Below are positions 45,601 through 57,350 of a DNA stretch of 64,000 bases, piece by piece; the stretch's first letter is position 1, and the number at the start of each line of letters is the position of its first letter. Both the position numbers and the translations under genes were made by a program. Origin of the DNA: Siderastrea radians (Eukaryota > Cnidaria > Anthozoa > Scleractinia > Rhizangiidae). Location: NCBI GenBank assembly GCA_964017195.1, contig OZ024894.1, forward strand, positions 4,258,847-4,322,846. The letters run 5' to 3'. The notes under the pieces were generated by a model that worked only from the letters and a program-made list of their open reading frames with translations, had not been told where the DNA came from and did no database searches.

Positions 45601-48041
45601 TCCTCAGGTTCCTCAGTTACACTTGGCGGGGCACAAAAACCTATCTGGGACAAAGAGTTCCACTTGTCGGAGCTGCAAAGCGACGCTTTTGGCAGAAATG
45701 GTTACGATTTCTGTTGGTGTGTACGTACCACAACCGGCAACATTCATATGGTACATATGTGATGTCTCTCTAAATGGCCGTTTTTACAAGTACTAGAAAC
45801 ATGCATAACCAGGCCAACTATCTTTCTTTGCCCAAGTTCGTCCCAGACGGATTATCCGTCTCTAGTATATAAACGGCTATTATTTGATTTACTTTTATAT
45901 TAGTTCCTTCGTTTGTTGACGGAAACGCCATTGGATCAACTTGGGCTACACTTACCCTTGTAAATAAAGAGTTTTTAAGCAACGGAAATAAAACCAGGTT
46001 GGTGCCTCTTATATTGCCTCCTGGATTGCTTTAGAAATTGACTGTTTGCATATGATTTGTGCTGTTCTCATCGTTATTGGGGTTATTGGGGGGGGGGGGG
46101 TAGAGCGTGAAACCAGTGGACACACGATCCGTAGGCGCGTACCACCACTGCTATTTTGAGTGCTCCCATACATCCACATCTTCGATTTACGTCTTCCATA
46201 GAAACACGGATAAAATATGTGCTCTTTTTTTTTGAAAATAAGCCATGAAAACTTCACCCTTTCTGTAGAGTTTTAGTAGACATTCGCCATGTTCAGTCTT
46301 AATTAAAATTTTGAAAATACATAGTTTCGAGGTAACCAACACCGTTGAATATCTATTGATTAAATACTTTTGTTATTTTAAAGATATATTCAGATAATTG
46401 TCATAAAGTTGAAAGGGGACCAAAACCTTGATACGCCAGAAAACGAGAAATACTCAAATGTCGAAAAAGACTACAAAACACAAGTGAAAGGAGAGCCTTA
46501 CATAACTGCAGAGTTTGATTACGGAAAAATGAAAACGTTCCGCATTGGAGATGGAAAGAGTTACTCTAGGTCTGCACGGCGAAAAAGGCGTGCAACAGGT
46601 ATTGTTTTTAAATTTAATATCTCAAATACTTTAATACTTAATTCTCTCTCGTTTTTTTCACATTTTCTTCAGTTCCGCTTGAGGAATTGTTGCGTAACTG
46701 GCTGGCCAACTCCTGGTAACATCGTCTAACGATGTTGCATCAGTAAACGAGGCATACGTGTGATTGGAAAGCCCCAGAGGTAGCGTGGTATATAAACTAT
46801 TTTATTTCAGAGTTACTCAATTTCCGAAGACGAAAGGCTTACTCCAAACTGAGACTTTCCCTCGCTCGCACTGAGATAATGCATAACACACATGAATAGA
46901 ATACAGGGTTACATAAAAAACACATATTGTATTTTGAGGGACTCATAATTTAAGATCCGGGTTCAGACATAAGTTTGGGGAGAAAACACATTCTTCGATA
47001 AGACCCAAAGCAATAACAAAGTATTTTGTCTCACTATACCTGGCAGGTCCAAGAGAGTACTTCAATGGTGAACTGGACGAGGGTACAAATTACGCACTGT
47101 TTCAACGCTCCTTTGATGCTCATGGAACTTACGAATCAGAGCCATTCGTTCGTTTTACAACGAAGGAGGCCTCCTCGACAACCCTTGTGGTCGTGGTGTC
47201 TGTGACGGGAGGAGTTCTTGTGATCGTGTTCTTAATAGGCGCTGTTGTCCACCGACATAAATCTAAAGGTGATAATGAATAGTCTAGTTTGGCTGTGAAC
47301 AAACAGTTCTGGAGTGTCAGAGGATTTTCTTTTGCTCTCTTAGTGTCTCTTATACTCGTTAGTTGACCTGCAGCTGAAAGCGCAACGAAAGCCTTGCCTG
47401 CGTGGCAGGAGACAAAAGGGGAGGGAAACAGGATTCGGGAGCCCGACGCACTAGTCGCGACCCTTTCCCCTCCCTCGTGTTCCGAGTAGCACGAGCTTCT
47501 CATCCCCACCCCACACCCCCGCTCTCTTTCCCCATTTAGTGCCTGCCACGCAGACTAACAAAGGCTAAGGGCGTGCAACTGACAAATCTCTTATAATTAG
47601 TACTGGTTGCATAAACGGCTTTCTAATGGGTGTATGATGCAACCCTGCGTCTCAGAATTAAATCCGCGCTAAAAATGAAGTTAAACGGTAAAAAAAATTG
47701 TTTGTGGTGTTTTGCCCCCTAATCAACTAAGGGATACACTCTTAGTGAATAGTGGGTTCTATATGCCCCCTTCCCCATAAACCTCTGGATTTACTCGGTC
47801 TCCAGTTTTCTTTAGTTTCAGTACAGCCAATCCGATCAGGCTGTAAAAACCACGATCCACTTTCTTACTTTGTTGTCTATTTCTGTTTGCAATAGCACGA
47901 AAGGCGTTAGCCACTCCCTACGACGATGTTATTCCTTTGCCTGAGTTAAGAGGGCAAACAAGAGATGAGTTGGTCATCAGGAACCAGGCCGCGGATTGGG
48001 AAGACGAGGATGCTGAGTACACAACCGTTGACGATAATTAG
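39684..48041 (+). CDS. CUB-FN3 single-pass receptor with truncated tyrosine-motif tail (7 exons)
   Basis: Model exons: 39684-39699 (tentative start 'MFNVV'), 40455-40487 (33 nt, signal-peptide end), 41957-42325 (CUB), 45904-45997 and 46384-46598 (FN3), 47047-47268 (FN3 end and TM) and 47896-48041 (tail); 364 residues, all phases agree. The CUB reads 'CAPGGVTLSGAPSGFVSSPN'. The FN3 part has 'IQIIVIKLKGDQ', 'ITAEFDYGKMKTFRIGDG' and 'YALFQRSFDAHGTYESEPFV', like extracellular FN3 of receptor phosphatases. A basic 'SARRKRRATG' could be a furin site. The TM is 'TTLVVVVSVTGGVLVIVFL'. The tail has 'PYDDV' and 'EYTTV' and stops at TAG 48039-48041. An unspliced start at ATG 40322 is an alternative for the first two exons. 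The 33-nt exon links it to receptors A-C. Confidence 0.72.
40536..40955. mobile_element. Foldback element with 'GGAGGCTCCGCCCGG', CUB-FN3 intron 2
   Basis: The left end 'CCCGGGAGGGCTACTC' and 'AAGGAGGCTCCGCCCGG' face 'GGGCGGAGCCTCCCCGTA' and 'GGGAGTACCCCCCC' at the right. The termini recall those of the CCCAGGGGGGTACTC elements. Confidence 0.7.
42609..42634. repeat. (CA)n microsatellite
   Basis: About 13 CA units in the CUB-FN3 intron 3. Confidence 0.9.
43366..43791. mobile_element. Foldback element with internal 63-bp tandem repeat
   Basis: The ends 'AGGCTTGGTACCCACTA' and the complementary 'AGTGGGTACCAAGCCT' are inverted. The interior is dominated by 'ATAATCATAATC' runs. A 63-bp unit starting 'TCCTTAAGATACCGGTTCCC' occurs three times at about 43563, 43626 and 43689. 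Confidence 0.8.
44608..44718. repeat. Hairpin repeat with 'TACGCGTATAGCCGTCG' arms
   Basis: The arms 'TACGCGTATAGCCGTCG' and 'GTTGAAATTTTTTATTGTT' at the left are inverted at the right, with a loop of about 15 bp around AAGCTT. It abuts the target duplication of the next MITE. Confidence 0.85.
44727..44903. mobile_element. Near-perfect palindromic MITE, TAGCCTGC family, 9-bp TSD
   Basis: It begins 'TAGCCTGCGTAGCTGGCGG' and ends in the inverse; the GC-rich arms fold almost fully. 'CTGCAAATG' is duplicated at 44718-44726 and 44904-44912. Termini match those of 26295-26446. Confidence 0.92.
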
Positions 48042-48260
48042 GCAACCGCGTCCAGCCCAACAAGGCTTGACAACCCTACTTATGGCGAAATTGTCAAGTC
48101 TCACCAAGATCTTGCTGGTTCAGCCTCGACGCAAGAAGGTCAATACGCGGAACTCTTACCAATTGAAGGCTCTGGTCAAAGTGGAGCTGAGACAGAGCAT
48201 TATCAGCCATTACAACTGAACCGTAGTGTGGAATATGAACGGGTCAACTCACCTTTTTAG
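48042..48260 (+). other. Open frame continuing past the CUB-FN3 stop codon
   Basis: Directly after TAG 48039-48041 the same frame stays open for 72 codons to TAG 48258. It encodes 'DNPTYGEI', 'GQYAELL', 'HYQPL' and, near the end, 'SVEYERV'. Four YxxPhi motifs in such a short stretch, including one that fits the ITIM pattern, indicate former or conditional coding sequence. Confidence 0.7.
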
Positions 48261-49527
48261 CTCTTTTGCTCCCACAGTATCTCAAAATCAGAATTGTAAA
48301 GGCCGATTTACGCGGTACGATTTTTGCTTACGACTCGGTCGCATGCGACTTTTGTAGCGCGCTCTGCTCGCGTCAGGCAAAGATCGTATACAACTCGTCA
48401 CTCTAAATTTTGGTTGTGGCTACGACTATCGTAGGGTTTCAAAATCCTACGACATTTTTCGTGTTGTGTGCAACTGTTACAGGCGTCACGTGAGCAAGTC
48501 GCATACAACAGTTGTAAGCAAAAATCGTACCGTCTAAATCAGCTTTAAGGAAAAGACCAATTTTTGTTCTGTAAAATACGTAACTATACTGTCTGGAGAG
48601 AAACAAAAGAAGTGCTGAAGAACTTTCTTTTTAATGGTCGCACCGTATGACTACTTCCACAAACTTAAAGTTCGATCCACCTTGTACAGCATAATAAACA
48701 GCGTCACAGGCAGAAAGTACTGCTCAGTAGCTTCCATTTGAATGGTTACACTTTAGGATTTCGTACACAGACTCAAAAGTTAGAACCACCTAGTACAGCA
48801 TAATAAACAGCACCACAGGAAAGTACTGCTATGTAGCTTTCATTTGAATGGTCACACTTTAGGATTTCATCCACAGTCTCAAAAGTTAGAACCACCTTGT
48901 ACAGCAAAATAAACAGCACCACAGGAAAGTACTGCTATGTAGCTTTCATTTGAATGGCCACACTTTGGGATTTCATCCACAGACTCAAAAGTTAGAACCA
49001 CCTTGTACAGCATAATAAACAGCACCACAGGAAAGTACTGCTCAGTAGCTTTCATTTGAATGGTCACACTTTGGGATTTCATCCACAGACTCAAAAGTTA
49101 GAACCACCTTGTACAGCATAATAAACAGCACCATAGGAAAGTACTGCTATGTAGCTTTCATTTGAATGGCCACACTTTGGGATTTCATCCACAGACTCAA
49201 AATTTAGGGCTTCCTTGTACACCTTGAACAGTTATTTCAGTTAATTTAGTTTAATTTTCTGTAGAATTGAGGTTGAGGACATCTACAAGTGATCGGCCTC
49301 TATACATAGCGGACTGTAACCAGAATATTTGTTTGAAAACAATTAATTAGTTAGTCTATAACTAGGGAGGGAGCATATTACTGGAATTTCACAGTAAATG
49401 ATATTTCATTCCCTTTGACAGATTTTGACTAGTATGCAAAATTGGCCATACGCTACGAATATTCATGTTTTCTTTAAGACTAACCTGAAGCTAAGGCCAT
49501 CCAGTTTTATTTATACAATGTTTGCAC
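48261..49527. other. 3' region of CUB-FN3 gene with minisatellite
   Basis: About 48310-48540 contains repeated 'CGTACGAC'-like and 'AAATCGTA' motifs. A minisatellite follows at 48640-49215. No gene was seen. Confidence 0.45.
48640..49215. repeat. 106-bp minisatellite, about 5.5 units
   Basis: Units contain 'ACTCAAAAGTTAGAACCACC', 'TACAGCATAATAAACAGC' and 'GGAAAGTACTGCT'. Landmark positions 48776, 48872, 48978, 49084 and 49190 give spacings of 96, 106, 106 and 106. Confidence 0.9.
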
Positions 49528-49531
49528 TTAA

Positions 49532-50349
49532 GGACGTTCGCGCGAAAAACTTCTACAATACAGATTTTTTTCATACTTTGGCTACAGCCATATAATGAGT
49601 TACCTATGTCAGAAATGGAAAAAAATTAGGGGGTCACCGACTTCGTTTTCGAAATAAAGGGCGTCAAAAACTACCACAATTTTGACAAGTCGGCCCTCGT
49701 AGCTCGACATGGCCTCAGTGCTTGTTAGTTGACAAATATTTAAAATGATTCGCTGTAGACCCACTTTCTTAGCCCCCCCCTTTTTTTTTTGGATGGTTTG
49801 AGCAAAAAATTCAAATCTTTGATTCAGACATGGGTTAATATTTAATCCAAGAGCCCCCCTAGGGGTCCTGATATGCGAAAAAAAGTGGAATTTTTAGCTT
49901 TTATATATAATGATGATTCATTCTAAGGAGTTTCTGGGATATTTTGAGACATCTAGCAACAACACTTTTGAAAGTGTGTCATCCTTTTGGTTAAACTCAA
50001 CCTCTAAGATGGACTTTAACGAACACCGTGCAGCTTCAATAATAGTAGAATTCGATGAAGCGAGGGCAGAAAAGTTGAAAAAAAATCAAACTTCTACAAT
50101 ACAGATTTTCTTTAATTTTTCACAAAACGTAGATAATCGACAAAGAAAGTGATCTATCAAAAGAAGATATGCGGTCACCGAACATTTAAGAGAGTTAAAC
50201 CCGTGCATAGATATTAAGGTCCCCACTAGCGCTATATATCTCCACATTTCTTCAACAGCGCGCGCGCTCAATACATGACGTGGCATGACATCACGAAGTG
50301 AATTGCGTGCGCAGTTAAGGATGCGCAGAAATAATTGGCGCGAACGTCC
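49532..50349. mobile_element. TTAA-flanked element 1
   Basis: Inverted ends 'GGACGTTCGCGC' are flanked by TTAA at 49528-49531 and 50350-50353. 'AAACTTCTACAATACAGATT' occurs twice. TTAA duplication fits piggyBac- or Kolobok-type movers. No transposase is visible. Confidence 0.75.
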
Positions 50350-50353
50350 TTAA

Positions 50354-50997
50354 GGTGATTCAATTCAATTGCATTGCGCATCCTTTCTGCGCATCAATTT
50401 TTGCGTGATTAGCGCGCGCATAAGCGCGCGCGCGTTCGAAACTTGGTAGGTTTTCTATGAAAACTGAGCTGTTGAGAGAAATGAGTTGTCATTTTCTCCA
50501 AAACGAACTCGGTGACCCCTCTTTTTTATTCCATTTATTGGAAGAAAACACGACTCTGCATGATATATACAAATTTTAAAAATTTTTCATTATTCAATTT
50601 TCAAATATTCTGATTAATTCATTATTACAATCTAATTCTAGGCATTTCACTGGAAGCGTGCATGTGCTCGATTTGCTTATTATTTCATTAATTTTATTTT
50701 TGAGGCAACTTTAAGGCCTTTTCCTGTAACCTTGTTTGGCTATCACAAGAATAATGCTTATATTTTATTGCTAGTGATAACTTTCTTAAAGTAGTGGGTG
50801 TCTCTGGTACAAGGAAAGGCTTTTTAATATTGCTGTCAATAGCTAGCAAAGTACCTATATACTACAGCCCTGTAGCGTGAAATCAGACACGGTGACCCCC
50901 TCTTTTTATTTTATTTTTTCGATGTACTAGGTGTAATTAATAACTGTGCAAAATTTCAACAAATTCTCATTACAACTTCTTTTTCGATGGAATCACC
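50354..50997. mobile_element. TTAA-flanked element 2
   Basis: Begins 'GGTGATTCAATTCAATTGC' and ends with 'GGAATCACC' before TTAA 50998-51001. It shares the left TTAA with element 1. 'GGTGACCCC' stretches occur inside. Confidence 0.7.
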
Positions 50998-51001
50998 TTA
51001 A

Positions 51002-51090
51002 GGTGATTCCATTCAATTGCATTGCGCATCCTTTCTGCGCATCATTTTTTGCGTGATTAGCGCATTTGTGCTATTTTTAGTAACAAAATG
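51002..51090. mobile_element. Left end of a third TTAA-type element
   Basis: 'GGTGATTCCATTCAATTGC' and 'GCGCATCCTTTCTGCGCATC' repeat the left end of element 2 almost exactly. No right end was found. Confidence 0.6.
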
Positions 51091-53860
51091 GCGGAAATTT
51101 TAAATTTAAAACAACCATATCTCTGGACTGAATAAACATATTTTAGTTATCTCTTCAGTTTTGACCTTGTGTAAGCTTGGTCTTTCAGCAGCTATTATAA
51201 AATGTATCAAAATTTAAAATGTTAATTTTCACCCAATATTCGTGAGGTCACTTTCCCGCCAAAAATAACCAAACTAAAAAACCAAAATGATAGTTCCCTT
51301 TACCATGCACATATCTATTCATGTGGAAAATTTGACCTCAATAGCATAAAAACTCACAGAGATAAATTGTAACAAAAAAAGTTGGCCCAATTTCAATCAA
51401 TAATTTCCCAGCGTGAACAAGTACAATTCCTTTGCCACTGTTTCTGAATGCCCCACCCCCCATCCCGTTTTCCTAGTTACTCTGGAGCCACATAACAAAC
51501 CAAGGTAGAAACTGTATACAAGTAGTCCAATTCTTTAGCTCGGCATGATGCAGTTCGCAAAATTCACTAAAGCTAATCCACGATACTGAAGCGACAATCG
51601 ATTCAGTTGACGCAGCTTCTTGCAAGTGATTACTCCAAAATAATCAATATTGTAGCTGAACGGCAAAACACTCTGGCGCAGACTGAATTTGATTTCTACT
51701 GAAAGGAAGCACAACACACGGCACCGTGGAATCAGTCTCCCTTCTTCTCCTTTCGCTTGTGATCTGCAATTCACGGCGAAAGCAAACAGGTGGCAACATT
51801 GCCCTGGTGATTGGCCCAATAAAGAGGATGACACAGAACCTACCTCTACTTGGGAGTCCGTTACCCATACAGGGGGGAGAGGGGGGTTTAATCCTCCCGC
51901 TTCCCGTACCCTTTAAACCCGGTTCCCGCCCTGTATTTTTTGGCTCCCGCCTCTTTGCATTTTTTCGATTGCCAAATATTGCGCAGTGTTGTGTACTTTT
52001 TCCCTTTTTTTCTCCCGCTTCCGGCCACCGTAGGAATCCCGTTTCCCTTCCCCTCTTCTCCTGCCTACCGTACACCTCCAGCCCCCTGTACCCCTCCACG
52101 ATACAGTAGCACACAAAACCTATAACAACTTTGATGACCAAGATACACAAAAAACTAAGTCTCCGAATTGTTTTGACTCGCATATCACCTCCATTTGACC
52201 AACAACTACGCTGAATTCACCACTAATTGATGATTGATGACAATTGATGATTAGTGCCAAGTCTAAATATGATGTCTCAGCCATTGGTGGGAAAAGAAAC
52301 TTCAACTTAACGTTTATTTTTAGCCAATGACGTCACGTTAGTGACGTCATATGGCTACTGTCAGAGCCTAAAAATCAGCAATATACGAGAACAGTGTCGT
52401 GTCTGTCTTACGATTTGTGAGGCTGGGGGGATATTCTGTGAGAGGATGGGTGGGTGTGTGCACCGGGACACTGAAACTCTTTCCTTATCAGCGGCACAAA
52501 CCCATACAGCTAATGTTATGGGAGTAAGACCCCCGGGCTTTGAAGTGTTTTGCATTCGCAAGTGTGGATCTATTTCGAATGCCTGTTTTATGTACATGAG
52601 GTCTGGCAGGATTTCATTCGCGTTGTAGTCCTGTGTTTACTTACCTGAAGTATAAATTTTCACAGCAGCAAATACAAGACGGACTTGCCAATTTGAGATG
52701 TTGCATGACTGAGAACGTGGAAATTAACGTTACTTCGATCCCCAATTAACAGTGAAAGAAACAGTATTTAAAGCCCAAGATAATAACGATAGTGAAAAGA
52801 CTAGAGTAAAACAGCATAAAATTTTTCGGAATTATCTCTCGGTAACAGCGAATCTAAAATTTGCAGTGTCATTTTTGAGTGCGTGTTATAAAACATGAAT
52901 CCATCCATTTAAGGAGGCTCGCAACAGTTTTTCTGGCCTTGGAGTGTAGTCAAAATTTCACATAGAAGATAAACTTCGATTTCCTTGATACTAAACCACC
53001 TTTTCAAAACATGATCAAAGATTATTTTCTCACTGGTTTCCTAGCAACAGCTGTCACCATAGCAACGGTAACGGACAACACCTCATTTTAAATAATGTCG
53101 AATATCTCGAACACTAGTCAGACAATTTATGACGAAACTTGAACTATTTGAACTACTCAACCTACACAACTTGTATGCGAAATTAGAGAAAAATCTGTAA
53201 GAGCGTTTTCACGTAAATCGTGGTTCATTTTTTACGGGCCGATTTTGGCCATTCCTGCAATTTTCTCCAATGTTTCAAGAAAGATAAAACTTAACGCTTT
53301 CTCTTTTCAGTTGAAGGATCTTTTATGATATCAAAACATTCTTAATGTACATTGAGCTTCCTGGGTGGCTGTGATTTTAAGATATTTATATTTAAAAACT
53401 GCTAAAATGCAGCGCAAATCAGCCAAAAAGTCCGTAATTTGCATAAATAGAAATATTTCTAAACTGCCCTAAATTGATTGACGTTAGAATGATAATTCTT
53501 TTTGATGTTCCAGCAAGTTTTAGGCTGAATAAACATTTCTGTTATTAGATAAGAAGGCTGAATCTTGGTCAAGTTTCAGTCGTTATTAACTTTCAACGAG
53601 TAACAGTTTTATTTCGTTTTTCCTGGTCTATTTCAAGGTTATTCACGTGCAATGAATATTAATACACGCTGCACTTGTGTCCTCTCGTGTGTTTATAATA
53701 CCTTCTCATAATAAAAAAAATATTCGTCTTCTGTGCTTGTTTCTCGTCATTTTTCGGCCCCAGTGTAATGCCATCGTGGGCGTTAACATGTATGCAATCC
53801 CTAATTTAAAAAAGCTAAAACGTCAGTCAGTATTTAAAGAATAATGGCAAAGAGTCTCCA
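51091..53860. other. Gene-poor interval
   Basis: It contains a dispersed pyrimidine-rich repeat at 51860-52115 and two CRE-like 'TGACGTCA' sites near 52330. No exon could be supported. Confidence 0.4.
51860..52115. repeat. Pyrimidine-rich dispersed repeat, inverse of 13740-13990
   Basis: 'TCTCCCGCTTCCGGCCACC' and 'TTTTTTCGATTGCC' mirror 'GGTGGCGAGAAGCGGGAGA' and 'TTTTCAATCGAAAA' at 13740-13990. Long open frames in it are compositional. Confidence 0.5.
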
Positions 53861-53861
53861 G

Positions 53862-55065
53862 GAAGAAGCCCCCCGGTCCAAATTTGCTAGCGGATTTGGA
53901 CCCCCTCGGTCCAAATCCGCTAGCGAATATGGACCCCCGGGGGACCCAATCCGCTAGCGGATTTGGACCCACTTCGCGGATTTGGACCCCCTGTGTAATT
54001 GTAAAAACCCACGCTGTTATTCGCATATAAAGTACCGAAATAATTTCACTTTTCAATCTTGGCGAAGAAACGTTTCGTCTGGGTTTCAAAATACTGCAAA
54101 CCTATTCATAGTAGAGGTAGAGTCAGACTTTAGATCAAGTAAATTGACCGTTCGTTTTAGGCACATAGCCAGACCTCTAAACGTTGCAGTTAAAGCACGC
54201 GCTGCGGTATTTCTTACAGAAGATACGATTTTAAAATCTTGTTTTCTTTCATACGCGTTGTTATTACTTTTGAGTAGCCCCGTACACGAGCTAGGAAAAG
54301 TGATTTCTCTTCTTCATTTTAATGAAAAATAGCAGAGTCATGCTTAAGGGTCCTTAAGGTTCAGTAAACTGGAGTGCTACCACAAAGCCACAAAACTTCT
54401 AAAAGTGTCTGAAACACGCGCTGCGGTATTTCTTACAGACGGTGCGATTTTAAAATCTTATTTTTTTTCTTTTACTCCCGTTGTTAATATTTATTCTCAA
54501 AAAATTAATTTGAGGCGAGAAAAAGGTGAGAAGAAAAGCTAATTTTTAAAGTACGCTTGCTACTCCGTCCCTCCAATTACCGCGGCAAGCTGATGTCAAA
54601 TACCGTGACTATTGTTTTTCTTAACGCGGCTTTATAAATTCGCTTTAAGTCAGTTATGGAAGAAAATATTGTAAGATATCTTCAAGAAAGTTTAGTTTTT
54701 AAAATTTATCGATACAAACTAGCGTTGTAGGTTCTCTTTTGTCCTAAGTATTAAAGATTATTTGAAAAGAAAAACTGCTTCAATATTTTTATTTTGCCTC
54801 TTTAACAGCTCCAAAAAACAATTTTACTCAATAGAACGCTTGTTTTCAGGGGGGGTCCAAATCCGCGAGAGGGGGTCCATATCCGCTAGCAGATTTGGAC
54901 CGGGGGGTCCAAATCCGCTAGCGGATCTGGACCGGGGGTCCAAATCCGCGGGGGTCCAAATCCGCTGTGTCACCGGCCTCAAACGGGCGCCAATCACATT
55001 GATAAAAAATGTCAATTTGGTGTCACAGTGCTAGCGGATATGGACCCCCTGGTACAAATCCGCAG
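53862..55065. mobile_element. Element with palindromic 'TCCAAATCCGCTAGCGGA' end clusters
   Basis: Both ends carry clusters of the palindrome 'TCCAAATCCGCTAGCGGA' flanked by G- or C-runs: about four at 53870-53990 and six at 54850-55060. The interior has two copies of 'CACGCGCTGCGGTATTTCTT' (54196, 54415). The class is unknown. Confidence 0.65.
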
Positions 55066-55114
55066 TCTTTGATCTAAGCATTATCATAAATTATCGAAAA
55101 AAAAATTTTTTGGG

Positions 55115-57350
55115 GGGTCAAGCAATCCTTTATTAAAGTGCACAGAAAGTTTACAAAATAGACAGTAACAAGTAGCAAAACAACAATTTACAAGCTGCTA
55201 AAAAAAGGGGCGTCACACAAGCTACGTTATGTAGAGAAAAAAACAACAACAACAACGCAGTATCCAAAAAATGGTGTTAGGCAAACAGAATCAGTCAATA
55301 AAGTAAGACATAGTTTAAATAGCAGAAATTGCAAGGCTTGTAACACACTAGCTAGATAATGAAGTATACTTCTTGCAGGGGAGGTAGAGGAGAGCACTTT
55401 CTAGAAAAAAGACTTCAAAATCTCCCATTTCTTTGGTACTTCAGCACCAGTTTTAACCTCGATATCGTACACAGATTTCAGGTATTTTATGAAGCCTTCT
55501 ATTCTTGGAGCAGTTTCTTTCTTTTTACAAATCCAGATGTAGTATCTAGCTAAGAGACAGCAAAAGTTAATTTGGTGATGGTGGTTTGACGAATCCGGCC
55601 TCAGTCCTAAAGCAACGGAGATTTCCAATTTGTAGTTGTCCGTAATAATATTGCGTCCATTTAACAGCGCGGTTAAGGAGTTCCAGTAGACGACTACCTT
55701 AGGGCATTCCCAGAAGAGATGCCGAAGCTTCTCCTGTTCTTTTCCACAGAAAGAGCACTTTGAGTTGTCTTTTAGCCCAACTTTGTTTAGAAAATCGTTT
55801 GTTGCTATTCTTCGGTGTAATAGTTTAAATTGGAACTCTAAAAGTCTTGTACTTTTTGTGTATTTAGAAGCTAGCAGGTAAGTTTTACGCCAATCGAAAT
55901 CTTTGTCGTCTTCGTTGCAATCCTTAATCCATTTTTGTTGATTTTGAGTTGGCGCAATGGATTTCTTTGATATGAGTTTAGCATATATGAGACGGCTTGC
56001 ACGGTTAGATTTTGAAAAATTTTCTAGGAAGCTTTCATATTTGGGACTTTGATTACAAAGGCCCTTACATTTGCTCCAGAGGGATTTTATTGCAGAGAGG
56101 AGTCCATAAAACTTAAGGGGGCAAGTGGGGAGATTGTATTTGCTCTGAAAATCGGTCAAAGATAAGAAGTTGTTGTGACTATCTTTCAAGTCCTTTACTT
56201 TTCTGATACCTTTGTTGAGCCAATCTTTGTAGAAAACCGGGGGGTTATTAATTCTAAAGAGTGAATTGTACCACAGACATTGGTCATGAAATTGGTTTCC
56301 GACGTGATACGGTCTTCAAAATTAACTTCGGACCAAATTGACAGAATCTCACTGATGAAACAGTTTGAGACATTAAGAAGGTTAGTCGTGTCTTCCTTGT
56401 TCAGATTACTCATGAAGGCTAATGTGCCTCCATATTTCTGGAGCTCTTTATCAAAAAAAAGTTTCCATTTCCCTTGATTTTCTTTATCCAGATACTTTTT
56501 TAACCACGTGGCCTTTAGGGACTTGTTGAAAGACTGTATATCAATCATCTTGAGGCCACCATTTGAGTAGTCATTAATCATGATGTCTCGTTTGATTTTG
56601 TCACCTTTTTCATTCCAAAGGAATGTATAAAAGAGTTTGTTTACCTCCTTAATTGCCTTCTCATTAGTACGTAATGGCGACAAAATGTAGACAAGTTGAG
56701 AAGCAACTAGGCTCTTTAAAACTGCAATTTTTCCAAATAAGGTTAACCTTCGACATTTCCAACAACTCAAAATATTTCGTACTTTGTCTACCTTTTCGTT
56801 ATAATTTAAAGGCGCCGTTTCTTCAGGGTCGATCGAGAACCATACACCTAAAGCTTTAACTTTATATCTAGGCCATTTAAATTTTCTCCCCGGCAATTGA
56901 ATTGGATCCTTACCACAGTTACTTCCGATCCAAAAAGCTTCAGTTTTTGTGTCGTTGAGTCTGAGGCCGGACACTTCGTAGAAATCGTCTAGCATTTCGA
57001 GAGAAGCGATTAAAGATTTCTTCGACCAGTCCAGAGTAAGAGTTGTGTCATCTGCATATTGGCTCAATTTGATCTCCTTGTTGTTTACCAGAATTCCAAC
57101 AACTTTTTTGTCTTTACGGATAGCCTTGGCCAACACTTCGGCTGATAAAATGAACAAGTAAGGCGAGAGAGGGCAGCCCTGTCTAACACCTCTTTGTATG
57201 TCAAAGAAATTGCTCGCCCATCCATTATTCAAGACGCAGCTTTCTGGGCAACGATAAAAAAGGTTTATCCAGCTTATAATCCCTTTACCGAAGCCAAAAT
57301 GTTCGAGAGTTTTCCTGATAAAAGCTTAGCTTGGCAAAGTGAAAATATAT
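55115..57350 (-). pseudogene. Decayed, 5'-truncated non-LTR retrotransposon (L1/Tx1-like)
   Basis: Minus-strand frames 57232-56195 and 56189-55401 encode the RT fingers/palm piece 'RGVRQGCPLSPYLFILSAE', the active-site box 'YADD', and a C-terminal zinc-knuckle region 'CSFCGKEQEKLRHLFWECP'. The frame breaks near 56280: the second frame restarts with 'QCLWYNSLFRINNPPVFYKD'. A stop also precedes 'AFIRKTLEHFGFG' near 57325. Endonuclease and ORF1 are absent. Clade assignment from the RT motifs is tentative. Confidence 0.85.

Larger units (their letters stand above)
42326..45903. other. CUB-FN3 intron 3, repeat-rich
   Basis: It contains a CA microsatellite (42609-42634), a foldback with 63-bp tandem units (43366-43791), a hairpin (44608-44718) and a palindromic MITE (44727-44903). 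Palindromic 'ACGTTACGTAACGT' lies near 45240. No further exon was recognised, though a missed small exon cannot be excluded. Confidence 0.5.

Noticed and set aside
46081..46105. G-run near 46090 as a possible element end
   Set aside because: No inverted partner or target duplication was found nearby.
51644..52183. 179-residue minus-strand open frame
   Set aside because: It crosses a dispersed purine/pyrimidine repeat and has low-complexity composition with no domain.
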